Positions 16,174 through 25,859 are shown, counted from the first letter of the stretch. The stretch is 64,000 nt of DNA from Gemmatimonadaceae bacterium (GCA_016742275.1 JACVCD010000018.1:41639-105638); one strand, 5' to 3'. Notes: generated by a model from the letters alone, not told the origin. Program-made: numbers and translations.

Positions 16174-16760
16174 AGCGCCGCACGCGCGGCACCCTGGGTA
16201 TCGGCTCACTACTCGTCACCGCACTTCTCGCCGCCTGCGGTGGGAACGACAGTGGTCCGACTGGCCCGAGTGGCAACTGTGCGCCAACACCACCCACCGG
16301 CACGATGACGGCGCAAGTCAACGGCGCCGCGTTCACCGCCAATTTCAGCACGCAGGCCACCATCCAGAACAGCACGGCGATGGGACCCAACATCGTGCAG
16401 ATCTCCGGTGTGGGTTGTGTTGACGGAACAGCTACCCGCGTTCAGCAGATTCTCATCACGCTGGGACGCCTCACCCCGATCACCGTCGGTACGTATCGCC
16501 TCGATCCCGCAGCACAGGCACAACCAGCCGGTTCGGGCTATTCAGGCATTGGCCAGTTCGTGTCAGCGCCGAATCTCTGGTACTCCAATCGCAGCGATGA
16601 AACGGGACCGGGCGTCGGATCCATCACGTTCACGACGATCACCGCCAATCGTCTCGCTGGCACGTTCTCACTCGTACTCGTATCGACACCGGGCAACACG
16701 TCAGGCAATACGGGTCGTGTTACAGTCGCTAACGGGGCGTTCGACATTCCCACCCCGTGA
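16161..16760 (+). CDS. Hypothetical lipoprotein
   Basis: A 199-residue predicted lipoprotein: basic start then GIGSLLVTALLAACGG with lipobox Cys near residue 21, followed by a glycine/proline-rich linker. The mature domain is beta-rich with repeated small-residue strands such as MTAQVNGAAFTANF and GAFDIPTP; it resembles the DUF6252-like exported proteins but the match is weak. The GTG start has GGGGG ten bases upstream and overlaps the barrel gene by 13 bp, suggesting an operon. Confidence 0.68.
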   Translation: MEILKRRTRGTLGIGSLLVTALLAACGGNDSGPTGPSGNCAPTPPTGTMTAQVNGAAFTANFSTQATIQNSTAMGPNIVQISGVGCVDGTATRVQQILITLGRLTPITVGTYRLDPAAQAQPAGSGYSGIGQFVSAPNLWYSNRSDETGPGVGSITFTTITANRLAGTFSLVLVSTPGNTSGNTGRVTVANGAFDIPTP

Positions 16761-16864
16761 ACGTTTCTCCGAATCTTCTCTTTCACATGCACTCGGCTCG
16801 CATCTGGGCCTGATGTGACGCATGTTGACGGGAACGCAGTGCTGCCCCGGCTCTCGCTCCCGCC

Positions 16865-17410
16865 ATGCACGACTCGTCCATCGGCACCGACGCACCGGAT
16901 CGCACGGAGCTCGATCACCTGTTCAGTGTCACGTACGAAGAACTGCGGCGCCTCGCTTCGGCGGTGCGTCGCAGTGACCCGGGTGCGTCCATCTCTCCCA
17001 CCGCGCTCGTGAACGAGGCGTGGCTCAAGCTCGCCCGCACGCCCGATGTGGCGCACACATCGCCATTGCACTTTAGGCGCATTGCTGCGCGCGCCATGCG
17101 ACAGGTGCTCATCGAAGCGGCCAGACGGCGCATTGCGGGCAAACGCGATAGTTCAGCGTGGCATATTACGTTCGATGCCGAAGCGGCCAATGCGGCTGTC
17201 GATGCCGACGAATTGCTCGCGCTCGATTCGGCCATGCAGCGCCTGGCCGCACTTTCACCGAGGCAAGCCCAACTCGTGGAAGCGCGATTCTTCGGAGGAC
17301 TCAGTGTTCCCGACACAGCGCAGGCCCTCGGCATCAGTGAATCCACCGTGCTGCGCGACTGGCGCCTTGCACGTGCGTGGCTGGCACGCGAACTCGCCAT
17401 GAGCCGTTGA
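16865..17410 (+). CDS. ECF-type RNA polymerase sigma factor (Sig-70_X6/TIGR02999-like)
   Basis: A 181-residue sigma factor of the ECF subfamily with sigma region 2 (DHLFSVTYEELRRLASAVRR, then PTALVNEAWLKLAR) and region 4 (LAALSPRQAQLVEARFFGGLSVPDTAQALGISESTVLRDWRLARAWLARELA). The sequence pattern fits the TIGR02999 group, which is normally encoded just upstream of a Ser/Thr kinase, as it is here: the kinase ATG begins two bases after this stop. The pair probably forms a signalling unit with the kinase controlling the sigma factor. Confidence 0.93.
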   Translation: MHDSSIGTDAPDRTELDHLFSVTYEELRRLASAVRRSDPGASISPTALVNEAWLKLARTPDVAHTSPLHFRRIAARAMRQVLIEAARRRIAGKRDSSAWHITFDAEAANAAVDADELLALDSAMQRLAALSPRQAQLVEARFFGGLSVPDTAQALGISESTVLRDWRLARAWLARELAMSR

Positions 17411-17412
17411 CG

Positions 17413-20088
17413 ATGTCACACACACCAGATCCCTTTGCTGATCCGATGTGGGCGCGCGTACAGGCTGCATTCGACGCGGCAGTGGAAGCACCGCCGGAGG
17501 AGCGTGATGCGCTGGTACGCGCTGCATGTGAAGGCGACGAAAATCTCATGCGCGAAGTGCACGCACTGCTCGAGGCGCATGAAGCAGAATTGCCACTGCT
17601 CGATCGCTCGCAGTCTGATTTGGCATCAGCCCTACTCGAACCTACAGCCCGCCTGACGGCTGCACCCACACACATCGGCCCCTATCGCCTGTTGCATGTG
17701 ATTGGCGAAGGGGGCATGGGTGTGGTGTATGGCGCCGAACGGGAAGATGTCGGCAGGCGCGTCGCCATCAAGCTGCTGCGTGATGCCTGGCTGTCTCCAG
17801 CACGGCGTGCGCGGTTCATCACCGAGCAACGTGCGCTCGCGCAGCTCGATCACCCGCACATCGCGCGATTGCATGATGCGGGCACACTCCCGGACGGAAC
17901 CCCGTGGTTCGTGATGGAGTGGGTGGATGGCGTGCCGATCATCGAGTGGGCCGACCAGAACACGTCATCACTCGACGAACGTCTCGCGCTACTTCGCTCG
18001 GTTGCTTCAGCGGTTCAGCACGCGCACGACCAGGCCATCGTACATCGCGATCTCAAACCGTCCAACATTCTCGTCACGACTGACGGCAACGCAAAACTAT
18101 TGGACTTCGGCATCGCCAAGCGATTGGTGCACGACCAGCGTTCGGCGCAGCCAGCGCCCGATGTCACGCGCACCGGCCTGCGCTTTATGACACCGGCCTA
18201 CGCTGCACCGGAGCAGCTACGCGGCGAGCGTGTGGGTGTCTTCACCGATGTTTACGCGCTTGGCACGCTGCTCTTCGAGCTCATTGCTTCGCGTCCGCCG
18301 TTTGATCCGACACACCTCACACCCAGCGACCTCGAACGGCACATCATCGAGGTGCCGCCACCAGCACTGTCAACAGTAACAGCCGCCCGCGTGCCCGAGC
18401 GTGCGCATTGGCTGTCGACCAGTCGGTGGCGCGAACTCGATCTGATCTGCGCGACTGCGCTACACAAAGATCCCGCGCGTCGATATCGCTCCGTGGATGC
18501 CATGTTGCGCGATATCGCGCACTTTGAAGCTCATGAACCACTAGAAGCACATCCGGACTCGGCATCCTATCGGATCCGTCGGTTCATCGAGCGCCGCTGG
18601 CGCAGCGTACTTGTGGCAGCAGTTGTTGTAGTTGCCGCACTGGGCGCGGCGGTGAGTTACACCGTGCGCATTCAGCGGGCGCGTGACGCGGCACTGCACG
18701 AAGCTGAACGACGAGCGCGACTGCAGCGTTTCCTGCTCGCACTCTTTGACGGCGGCGACGAAGCAGGACCAGCCGATAGTCTGCGTGTTGCCACACTGGT
18801 AGATCGCGGCGTAGAAGAAGCACGTCAGCTCGTGGGCGACCCCGAAGGTCAGGCCGATCTGCTCGCCTCACTTGCCAGTGTGAATCAGAAACTGGGTCGC
18901 TTTGATCGAGCCGACTCCCTCCTCACGGAGGCAGAACAGGCATACCAGCGTGCGCCGAACGGCGGCGATGCCATGGCGCGCGCGTCCATGTTCCTCACGC
19001 GGGGCGACCTGCGCATCGATCAGGCACAGTATGCCGGCGCCGATTCCGCGTTGCAGGACGCCCTGCGTCTGGTGGCACGACCTGAAGCACCGGCTATTCT
19101 TCGCGCGCGTGTACAATGGGGAGTAGGTCGTCGGCTCGAAGAAGAAGGCAAATACGACTCGGCAACCACTCAGCTGGAGCAGGCCCTTCGTACCTATCCC
19201 TCGTCCGATCCCGAACCAGAAACCCGAGCCGCAATCCTCGGCGAGTTGGCCAATGTGCACTTCTATGCCGGACGCTATGACGCGAGCGATTCACTCAATC
19301 GCATAGCGCTCGCGCTTCGCGAATCACGCGGAGAGCGTCGGCACCCGGCAGTCGCCGAGATTTATGTCAATCTTGGCGCGTCGGAGTTCGAACGCGGGCG
19401 ATATGGCAGTGCCGAATCGTGGTTTCGGCGCGCCTATTCCATCGACTCCGCCTTCTATGGTGCTGATCACTTCCGTTCGGCGGCCAACCTGGTGATGGTA
19501 GGGCGTGCGTTGCTGCGTCTCGATCAGTATGACGCCGCCGAAGCAGCATTACGGGAGGCTCTTGTCATTCAGCGCGCAACATTTGGCGATGGCCATCCGC
19601 GCGTCGCGAGCATCCTCAATGAACTGGGCAACGGCGCCATCAAGCGGCAGGCGTACGACAGCGCCGACGCCTACTTCACGCGCATGGCCGATATGTACCG
19701 CGCCGCGAATGGCGATGCACACTTCACCGTGGCCGTTGCCCTATCCAATCGGGCCACGGTTTACAACGAGCAGAAGCAGTTCGCGCGCGCTGAGGCTATC
19801 TATCGCGATGTGGTCCAGCGTTTCACGCGCGCGCAGGGTGCCGAACACCTGAATACCGGGATCGCGCGCATCAAGCTTGGCCGCTCGATGATCAGACAGG
19901 CTCGCTGGCAAGATGGTGCGAGGGAAAGCGAAGCCGGCTACGTCATCGTTGCGCGCCAGTCAGAGCCTGGAGTGAGTTTTCTGCAGGCGGCGCGCAAGGA
20001 TTTGGCAGAGGCTTACGCCGCGATGAAACAGCCGAATGTTGCCGCCAAGTGGCAACGTGAGTGGGATGCCAACGTGGCAAAACCGTAA
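17413..20088 (+). CDS. Membrane Ser/Thr protein kinase with C-terminal TPR array
   Basis: An 891-residue PknB-like kinase. The kinase domain (about 91-375) has GEGGMGVVYG glycine loop, VAIK with Lys120, HRDLKPSN with Asp213 and DFGIAK with Asp231. The activation loop is followed by a transmembrane helix at about 397-420 (RSVLVAAVVVVAALGAAVSY). The rest, to residue 890, is an extracytoplasmic TPR solenoid with repeated YDSAxxxxxxAL patterns. It is translationally close to the ECF sigma gene. The combination suggests that ligand or partner binding to the TPR region alters kinase activity and through it the sigma factor; this is inferred from gene order. Confidence 0.93.
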   Translation: MSHTPDPFADPMWARVQAAFDAAVEAPPEERDALVRAACEGDENLMREVHALLEAHEAELPLLDRSQSDLASALLEPTARLTAAPTHIGPYRLLHVIGEGGMGVVYGAEREDVGRRVAIKLLRDAWLSPARRARFITEQRALAQLDHPHIARLHDAGTLPDGTPWFVMEWVDGVPIIEWADQNTSSLDERLALLRSVASAVQHAHDQAIVHRDLKPSNILVTTDGNAKLLDFGIAKRLVHDQRSAQPAPDVTRTGLRFMTPAYAAPEQLRGERVGVFTDVYALGTLLFELIASRPPFDPTHLTPSDLERHIIEVPPPALSTVTAARVPERAHWLSTSRWRELDLICATALHKDPARRYRSVDAMLRDIAHFEAHEPLEAHPDSASYRIRRFIERRWRSVLVAAVVVVAALGAAVSYTVRIQRARDAALHEAERRARLQRFLLALFDGGDEAGPADSLRVATLVDRGVEEARQLVGDPEGQADLLASLASVNQKLGRFDRADSLLTEAEQAYQRAPNGGDAMARASMFLTRGDLRIDQAQYAGADSALQDALRLVARPEAPAILRARVQWGVGRRLEEEGKYDSATTQLEQALRTYPSSDPEPETRAAILGELANVHFYAGRYDASDSLNRIALALRESRGERRHPAVAEIYVNLGASEFERGRYGSAESWFRRAYSIDSAFYGADHFRSAANLVMVGRALLRLDQYDAAEAALREALVIQRATFGDGHPRVASILNELGNGAIKRQAYDSADAYFTRMADMYRAANGDAHFTVAVALSNRATVYNEQKQFARAEAIYRDVVQRFTRAQGAEHLNTGIARIKLGRSMIRQARWQDGARESEAGYVIVARQSEPGVSFLQAARKDLAEAYAAMKQPNVAAKWQREWDANVAKP

Positions 20089-20110
20089 CGCGCGCTTCGT
20101 CGCTTTCCTG

Positions 20111-20500
20111 CTACGGCATATCGGCCGTAAACATCTTCATCGAGCCATCAAGGCGAGTGAGGGACATACAATCGAGAAACACCGTATCGCGTGTACTGGA
20201 CGTTCCAGATACGGTGCCAGGAAAGTATGCCGCCTTGGCCGAAGTCACCTGCATCGACCCACCAGATTCAGTTGACTGACGATCGACCTGGCTCTTGAAG
20301 AGAACGAACTCTTGCTGTGTCTTGGTGCTTCGGACTCTCTGAGGGCAAATCCTTTGATAAGGTTCTTTCGTCACTTCAATAGGAACTGATGCGATAGCGA
20401 CGAATTCTTTCTTCAGAGGGTCGTCAGCATTTTTCGGCGGAATGCAGCCGCTGACAGACGCGAGAACTGCAGCCACAATGAAATGCGACACGGCTTTCAT
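20111..20500 (-). CDS. Hypothetical lipoprotein
   Basis: A 129-residue predicted lipoprotein with signal KAVSHFIVAAVLASVSGC ending in a lipobox (Cys19). A GGAG lies five bases before the ATG. The mature segment has two more cysteines (QRICPQ, VFLDCMSL) and no known motif. It reads on the opposite strand to, and ends 22 bp beyond, the kinase gene. Confidence 0.65.
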   Translation of the reverse strand: MKAVSHFIVAAVLASVSGCIPPKNADDPLKKEFVAIASVPIEVTKEPYQRICPQRVRSTKTQQEFVLFKSQVDRQSTESGGSMQVTSAKAAYFPGTVSGTSSTRDTVFLDCMSLTRLDGSMKMFTADMP

Positions 20501-20547
20501 GCATTGCTCCGCTTTCGGATTGAAGTTTGGGTTTATGCGCTTGTCTG

Positions 20548-21537
20548 CTATTGCAGATCAGCGATCCAGCGCCGCCACACGGCAGGATCAGTCCCCAAAT
20601 CCTCTCCTCGTAACTTCACGAGCAGTGCGTGCGCAGGTCGCGAACGCACCGGCTGTGCGCTCGCCAGATAGTTGAGGAGCATTTCTCCGCCACCTGCCAG
20701 GAATGATGCGGCCAATTGTGGTTCCACATCGGATCGCCGTGCAAGAAGCTGAATCATGTCGGGAAGCAGAAACAGTGACGTGCCATCCAGTACGCTGTGA
20801 ACCGTAGTTGCCGCAGCCCGCCAGTCCGGTGTCACTACAGGGTTTTTGGTGACACGTTCTACAGTCTCCATCGCAAACCCTCTCACCACGCCATCAGTCT
20901 CAAGCATCGCATCGAACAGTGCCTTCCAGACTTCCGGATCGCTGGGGTAGTTGCCAAGTACGACAGCGGCAACCCCTCGATCGCGATAGTTCGCCGAAGT
21001 TCGCAGAACAGAAAGCGCGGCCGAACGATTCGCCGGTGATCGCTGGGCCGCAAGAAACGTCACCACCTCCTTGGCCAAGGTATCTGTCGGACTGAGTACA
21101 TGCTCACCAAAGTGTGCCATGACACCCTTCCGAAATTGTCCAGGACGGCGCGCCATAATCGTCGTAACCGACTGCCACTCCGGTTTCGGCGACGTCGTAT
21201 CCAGCGGTACGTCCCGATAGCGTACCCGTGACGAGTCCTGCGGCTCCCGAACATCCACAAAGATGATGTCTGGTCGATGCGGTGCCATCATCAAGGTGAT
21301 AGCCGATGCATCAGCGAAATGGAGCTTGTAGCGAAGCGCTGCAGCACAGGCGTGCGACTGCAGTGAATCCGCAGGAGAATACTTGCCAAGCGAATCCTGA
21401 ATCATCGCCACCGTCCAGCGCCGAAGCCCCGAGACATGTATTTCACGTCCATCGACCAGCTTCACAACTTGTGGTGCCTGCTGCGCCCGTGCCGTCGTTG
21501 CCAAGCCAAACAACAATGCCAATGCGATGCGTTTCAC
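20548..21537 (-). CDS. Exported HEAT-like repeat protein of unknown function
   Basis: A 329-residue exported protein. The GTG start has GGGGA upstream; the signal is KRIALALLFGLATTARAQQ. After a beta-rich N-terminal third, helices with repeated Ala/Val/Leu patterns (ANRSAALSVLRTSANYRDRGVAAVVLGNYPSDPEVWKALFDAMLETDGVVRGFAMETV) suggest HEAT/armadillo repeats. No enzyme motif was recognised. It follows the short lipoprotein gene upstream on the same strand by about 50 bp. Confidence 0.65.
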   Translation of the reverse strand: MKRIALALLFGLATTARAQQAPQVVKLVDGREIHVSGLRRWTVAMIQDSLGKYSPADSLQSHACAAALRYKLHFADASAITLMMAPHRPDIIFVDVREPQDSSRVRYRDVPLDTTSPKPEWQSVTTIMARRPGQFRKGVMAHFGEHVLSPTDTLAKEVVTFLAAQRSPANRSAALSVLRTSANYRDRGVAAVVLGNYPSDPEVWKALFDAMLETDGVVRGFAMETVERVTKNPVVTPDWRAAATTVHSVLDGTSLFLLPDMIQLLARRSDVEPQLAASFLAGGGEMLLNYLASAQPVRSRPAHALLVKLRGEDLGTDPAVWRRWIADLQ

Positions 21538-21735
21538 GGATTCCCCAGAGAGTGACGTTTCATATCGATACCTTTTTAATATGTCCTCCGAGCGCAATCG
21601 CCGCTGCGAGACGCGCAGCCACCTGCTCGCGTGCCACGGATACATCGATGTGCAGGCATGCCGAACGGGCACGCGATCATCAGCAATGGTAAACAACACA
21701 CCGTTTCCTTCAGCGCCAGACTTGTTCGCTCATAG

Positions 21736-22038
21736 CTACCGTCTTAACCGTGAGGCACGCAGCTTCCGTTCTGAACGCATAACATGGAGGACAAAGACGC
21801 GCAGCCCGTCATACCGATAGAAAATACGACAGGGCGGCTCGATCAATTGGCGATAACGCGTGCCGCGAGCAAACTCCTGAGGCCGACTGCCACTCTCGGG
21901 ATGAGCAGCCAACTGCTCGACATGCGCAATAACACGCTGAACCAACGCCGAGGCAGCCCTCGGACTTTCTACGGCGATATAGTCGGCAATAGCATCCAGA
22001 TCGGCCATGGCGGGCTCGGTCCAGACTATTTCAGCCAT
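21736..22038 (-). CDS. ParE/RelE-family toxin
   Basis: A 100-residue type II toxin. The pattern IVWTEPAMADLDAIADYIAVESPRAASALVQRVIAHVEQLAAHPESGS, then GTRYRQLIEPPCRIFYRYDGLRVFVLHVMRSERKLR, is characteristic of the ParE/RelE fold, with conserved basic residues at the C-terminus. ParE-type members poison DNA gyrase and RelE-type ones cut mRNA; sequence alone does not separate these clearly. The start overlaps the end of the antitoxin gene by 13 bp, so antitoxin is made first. Confidence 0.93.
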   Translation of the reverse strand: MAEIVWTEPAMADLDAIADYIAVESPRAASALVQRVIAHVEQLAAHPESGSRPQEFARGTRYRQLIEPPCRIFYRYDGLRVFVLHVMRSERKLRASRLRR

Positions 22039-22283
22039 CGCTCAAGTCGCGCCTTCGCTTCTTCGTGGGACACGACTCGCTCATCAGCAACGGCCATTTC
22101 ACCGCGAGCGATGCCTTCCAGAATGGCCATGCGCTCCTGCTGACGCTGATACGATTCGACATCGATCAGGTAAGCACTCGGCAGTCCATGCTGAGTGATA
22201 AGAATGGGTTCCTTGTCCCGCTCGAGCTCCGCCAAAAGCTCGGTCGCCTGACGCTTCAACGTCGTGACCAATTCTGTGCGCAT
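22026..22283 (-). CDS. Phd/YefM-family antitoxin
   Basis: An 85-residue antitoxin of the Phd/YefM type: the N-terminal DNA-binding part contains LVTTLKRQATELLAELERDKEPILITQHGLPSAYLIDVESY, and the C-terminal tail (EARAKLERW-like) would neutralise the toxin. The start codon sits immediately beside a perfect 26-bp palindrome. The gene lies in front of the toxin with a 13-bp overlap, the normal order for this type of module. Confidence 0.93.
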   Translation of the reverse strand: MRTELVTTLKRQATELLAELERDKEPILITQHGLPSAYLIDVESYQRQQERMAILEGIARGEMAVADERVVSHEEAKARLERWLK

Positions 22284-22308
22284 AGAGTGATACTATAGTA
22301 TCACTCTA
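22283..22308. promoter_or_regulatory. Perfect 26-bp palindromic operator at the toxin-antitoxin start codon
   Basis: A symmetric site with half-sequence TAGAGTGATACTA and its exact complement, 13 bp on each side. It touches the antitoxin start codon. The centre contains TATAGT on both strands, a good -10 box, placed so that transcription would begin at or within a few bases of the ATG. A weak -35 (TTGCTG) is spaced about 15 bp upstream. Binding of the antitoxin here would cover the promoter, giving the usual conditional autorepression. Confidence 0.88.
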
Positions 22309-22322
22309 ATTCCAGCAAGGGA

Positions 22323-25300
22323 CTACGACGCCTTCCGTCGCTCCGTCCCATCATATGACGCAGCCGCAGCTACGCGCACCGGAGCCGCCGCTTCCACCAC
22401 ACGCAACACCGGCTGCTGCACACGTCCCGTGCGCTCGAGCTTGCCCCATGACGGATTCCATCCCTTGAGCGCAGCGCGCATGGCCTTCACCAGCGCCACA
22501 TACAGCACCTGTCGATACATCACACGCTGCAGCGGTACCAGCAGTGCCTGCGAACGCGACTCACCACGCTCAAACGCCACGCCAATGAATGCCGTGAGCG
22601 TATCGATGGCCAGGAACAGCGCATACAGCAGCGCCACCGGACGCGCGTGATCCCACGCGGCATACCAGCCGAGCGCCGGTGCTTCGACCGCCAAGCGCAC
22701 CAGCATCGCGATGAGAGCGATATCCGCAGCCGGCGCCAGCAGTGGGAAGAGCAGCTGGAACAACCAGATATTTGGCAGTCCAACAAAGCCCAACGCACCA
22801 CTGCTGCGACGACCAACCGCCGCACGATGCTTCCATGCGCACTGCAGCGTACCAAAGCTCCAGCGGAATCGCTGCTTGAGCAGTGCACCGAATGTTTCCG
22901 GTGCCTCGGTGTACGCAATGGCCCGATCGGCCAACGCCACACGGTGTCCCGCGCGCAGCAGCGTCAGTGTGAGATCCTGGTCTTCCGCCAACGTGTCTGT
23001 GCGGAATCCACCCGCCTGCACCACCGCATCCCGGCGCCACGCGCCAATCGCACCAGGCACCACCGTGATGCAATTGAGCAACACAAATGCTCGGCGATCG
23101 AGATTCTGACTGGTCACGTATTCAACGGCCTGCCACCGCGTGACCAGGTTCACCCGATTGCCCACCTTCGCATTGCCCGCCACGGCACCTACGCGCTTGT
23201 CTGCCAGCGGATACACGAGATGCGTGAGTGCATCCGATGCAAGAATGGTGTCCGCATCAATCACGACAATGACTTCACCCGTCGCCGCACCAATACCGAG
23301 ATTGAGCGCCGCCGCCTTGCCTGCATTGGCCTGCGTCAGCACGCGCACACGAGGATCACTCGTCGTGGCCCGCGCCGCTTCTGCCGTATCGTCACGTGAG
23401 CCATCGTCGATGACCACGACTTCGAACGACGGATACGCCTGCTCGAGCACACTGTTGATGGTGCGCGCAATCACCCGTCCTTCGTTGTAGGCCGGAATGA
23501 GCACCGTCACCATTGGCGCGTAGTCCCGATCGCTGGCACGGCGCGCCACACCCGGACGCCAACGCTGCCATGAGGCGAGACCGCCAATGAGCAGCAGGCG
23601 GATCACGCCAAGCACCAGCGCCACCAGGAAGGCAATCACAAGCGCTGTTTCCAGCACCACCGATGCACGGAGCGCCACCCCAGTCAGCAATCGCTGCGGC
23701 GCCTCATTGGCCGGCGCGACCGGCGTGCCGGCCATCGGTGCTCCTTCAAGCAATCCGGCCACGGTCGTGAGCGTGTACCCATTCGCTCGCAACGAGTCGA
23801 TGAGTGGACCAATGGCCGCAATCGTGGCCGAACGATCACCACCGGCGTCGTGCAGCAGGATGATGCGACCATCCTTGCGGCGCAGCTCACGCAGCGCATT
23901 CGTCACAATGGCGTTCGCGTCTGTCTCGAACCAATCCTTGGGGTCCACTTCGAGACCCGCGATGCGATAGCCCATGGCATTCGCAATAGCCATCGGACGC
24001 AAACGGTTTTCCGTGGCTGGCCGCGCATCACCGATATACGGCGGACGCGCCAGCATGGGACGATGCCCCGTCACCGCTTCGATCGCGCGACCCGTGGCCG
24101 CGAGTTCCATGCGAATGGCCTGTTCACTCAATCCAGCAAAGTCAGGATGACTCCATGAGTGATTGCCAATCTCATGACCTTCATCGACAATGCGGCGCGC
24201 GATATTCGGCAAATGCTGCACCTGTCGGCCGAGTACAAAAAAGCTCGCCACCGCTTTGCGTGAGGCCAGTGTGTCGAGAATCGGCGGTGTATAGTCAGCA
24301 TCCGGACCATCATCGAATGTGAGCGCCACCCGCTTGTCACCCGGCACACCCGCACGCGATACCACATATCCACCAGGTGCCTGCGTGATGGCCGCCCGCT
24401 GCACATAGCCGTCCCGGTCGAGCTCCACCGTACGCGCACCATTTCCCGTGCGTCCTTCGACCGCGAGAATCTCGCCATCACCGGTAATGACCGACACACC
24501 CTTGTCAGGCAATCGCTGCATGGAATCAGCAGCCGCCATGAGCCCCGTCCGACCCAGCACATTCCACAGCGATTCGTCTTCGCTGCCCAGTCGCCACAAC
24601 GCAGCACCGGCAGCACCGGCATTCAATCCGCTGCGAATCTGATTCCACGCCGTCGTGGCATCGAGATACCACACGGTGTGTGTGACATCACGGGCGCGCC
24701 ACTTGGCCATCGGATTGCGTGTCGCCGCATCAAACCGCGCACCACCAGAGGCTGCGCGGCCAAACGCCATCGCCTCACTCACGCTTACGGTCACACCTTC
24801 TTCGCGATCCGAGCGCCAGTGATAACCATACTGTCCAATACCCAGAATCACGCGCTCTGCCGGGACATGCGCCATGACCGTATCGAGTCGCGCGGCAAAC
24901 CACGGTGCACTGGCAATCGCACCAGCGCCATGTTCGCCACTGTTCTCGTCATACAACATGGCAATCACGTAGTCTGTTGCCGCCGCATACTCAGCCAACG
25001 GATATCCATCGCCTTCACCGATTGGCGTAGCCACCGTGACAATCGCGTTGTGTGCACGCAGCGCCGTACGCAGATCACGAATGAACGACAGCACGGCCGG
25101 ATGCATCGCAGGCGGCACCAACTCGAAGTCCACCGACACACCCGCCAAGCCATTCTTCGCAACCGCGTCCACCAGGTCCGCAATCGCTTGCGTCCGCCGC
25201 GCCGGAGTGGCGAGCACCGCCTCGATCAACGCGGGATCAAAGTCTGTCGCGCCAAAGTTGGTCACCATGAGGTGCGTGGCCACGCCCTGCTTACGTGCTT

Positions 25301-25781
25301 CGGCCAGCAAATCCTGATCGAGCGTGATGGTCAGCGCGCCGGGCTTGCCGCGCCCCATGAACGCACCTTCCACGATGGCCCAGTCGAGATGCGATCCGAA
25401 GCGCGCCAAGGCCGCACGACTGCCGGCGTCCCACTGCACGAGGAACCCAGCCACAATGGGGTCGGCAACTTGCGGGCCCGCAATTCGCGCCACGGGCATG
25501 GCACGGACGGATCGACTGCCGGTCGCGCCAGCAGCCTTGGCCGACGTCGTGTGGAGCTGAACAGCCGAATCGACCGCAACCATGGGCAGCGGTTCGACAA
25601 CGGGCGGCCGCAGCACGCCCACAAGGGCGGTGCCACCAAGAATGACCGCCGCCACGGCGACGGAAATAAGAAGGGCGCGCACCCAACGATGGCGGCGCCC
25701 TGACGGATCGTGGAATACAGGTCGAAAGCTCACGTCCTGAGCATCGGCTGGGATGGGACGACCTGAACTCACTGTCCGCAT
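22323..25781 (-). CDS. Trifunctional polysaccharide protein: GH18 - polysaccharide deacetylase - GT2 synthase
   Basis: A roughly 1,152-residue protein. It starts with a cytoplasmic tail and membrane helix, then a GH18-like domain with GVSVDFELVP (the DxE-type catalytic strand), then a NodB-type polysaccharide deacetylase domain with LTFDDGPD, HEIGNHSWSH and an RPPYI motif, another membrane region and a family-2 glycosyltransferase with VIDDGS, VVIDADT, LAEDQDL and QRFRW, ending in several membrane helices. This order resembles a fusion of a PgaB-like deacetylase/hydrolase with a PgaC-like synthase, suggesting synthesis and processing of a hexosamine exopolysaccharide. An alternative GTG start lies 51 bp upstream. 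The 3' end abuts the toxin-antitoxin promoter. Confidence 0.93.
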   Translation of the reverse strand: MRTVSSGRPIPADAQDVSFRPVFHDPSGRRHRWVRALLISVAVAAVILGGTALVGVLRPPVVEPLPMVAVDSAVQLHTTSAKAAGATGSRSVRAMPVARIAGPQVADPIVAGFLVQWDAGSRAALARFGSHLDWAIVEGAFMGRGKPGALTITLDQDLLAEARKQGVATHLMVTNFGATDFDPALIEAVLATPARRTQAIADLVDAVAKNGLAGVSVDFELVPPAMHPAVLSFIRDLRTALRAHNAIVTVATPIGEGDGYPLAEYAAATDYVIAMLYDENSGEHGAGAIASAPWFAARLDTVMAHVPAERVILGIGQYGYHWRSDREEGVTVSVSEAMAFGRAASGGARFDAATRNPMAKWRARDVTHTVWYLDATTAWNQIRSGLNAGAAGAALWRLGSEDESLWNVLGRTGLMAAADSMQRLPDKGVSVITGDGEILAVEGRTGNGARTVELDRDGYVQRAAITQAPGGYVVSRAGVPGDKRVALTFDDGPDADYTPPILDTLASRKAVASFFVLGRQVQHLPNIARRIVDEGHEIGNHSWSHPDFAGLSEQAIRMELAATGRAIEAVTGHRPMLARPPYIGDARPATENRLRPMAIANAMGYRIAGLEVDPKDWFETDANAIVTNALRELRRKDGRIILLHDAGGDRSATIAAIGPLIDSLRANGYTLTTVAGLLEGAPMAGTPVAPANEAPQRLLTGVALRASVVLETALVIAFLVALVLGVIRLLLIGGLASWQRWRPGVARRASDRDYAPMVTVLIPAYNEGRVIARTINSVLEQAYPSFEVVVIDDGSRDDTAEAARATTSDPRVRVLTQANAGKAAALNLGIGAATGEVIVVIDADTILASDALTHLVYPLADKRVGAVAGNAKVGNRVNLVTRWQAVEYVTSQNLDRRAFVLLNCITVVPGAIGAWRRDAVVQAGGFRTDTLAEDQDLTLTLLRAGHRVALADRAIAYTEAPETFGALLKQRFRWSFGTLQCAWKHRAAVGRRSSGALGFVGLPNIWLFQLLFPLLAPAADIALIAMLVRLAVEAPALGWYAAWDHARPVALLYALFLAIDTLTAFIGVAFERGESRSQALLVPLQRVMYRQVLYVALVKAMRAALKGWNPSWGKLERTGRVQQPVLRVVEAAAPVRVAAAASYDGTERRKAS

Positions 25782-25859
25782 TATGGCGACATTTGAGACG
25801 CCTCCGTGACCGGCCGGCCTCGTCTTGTTCACCTGGGCAGCTCACGGTACCTTCGCGCC

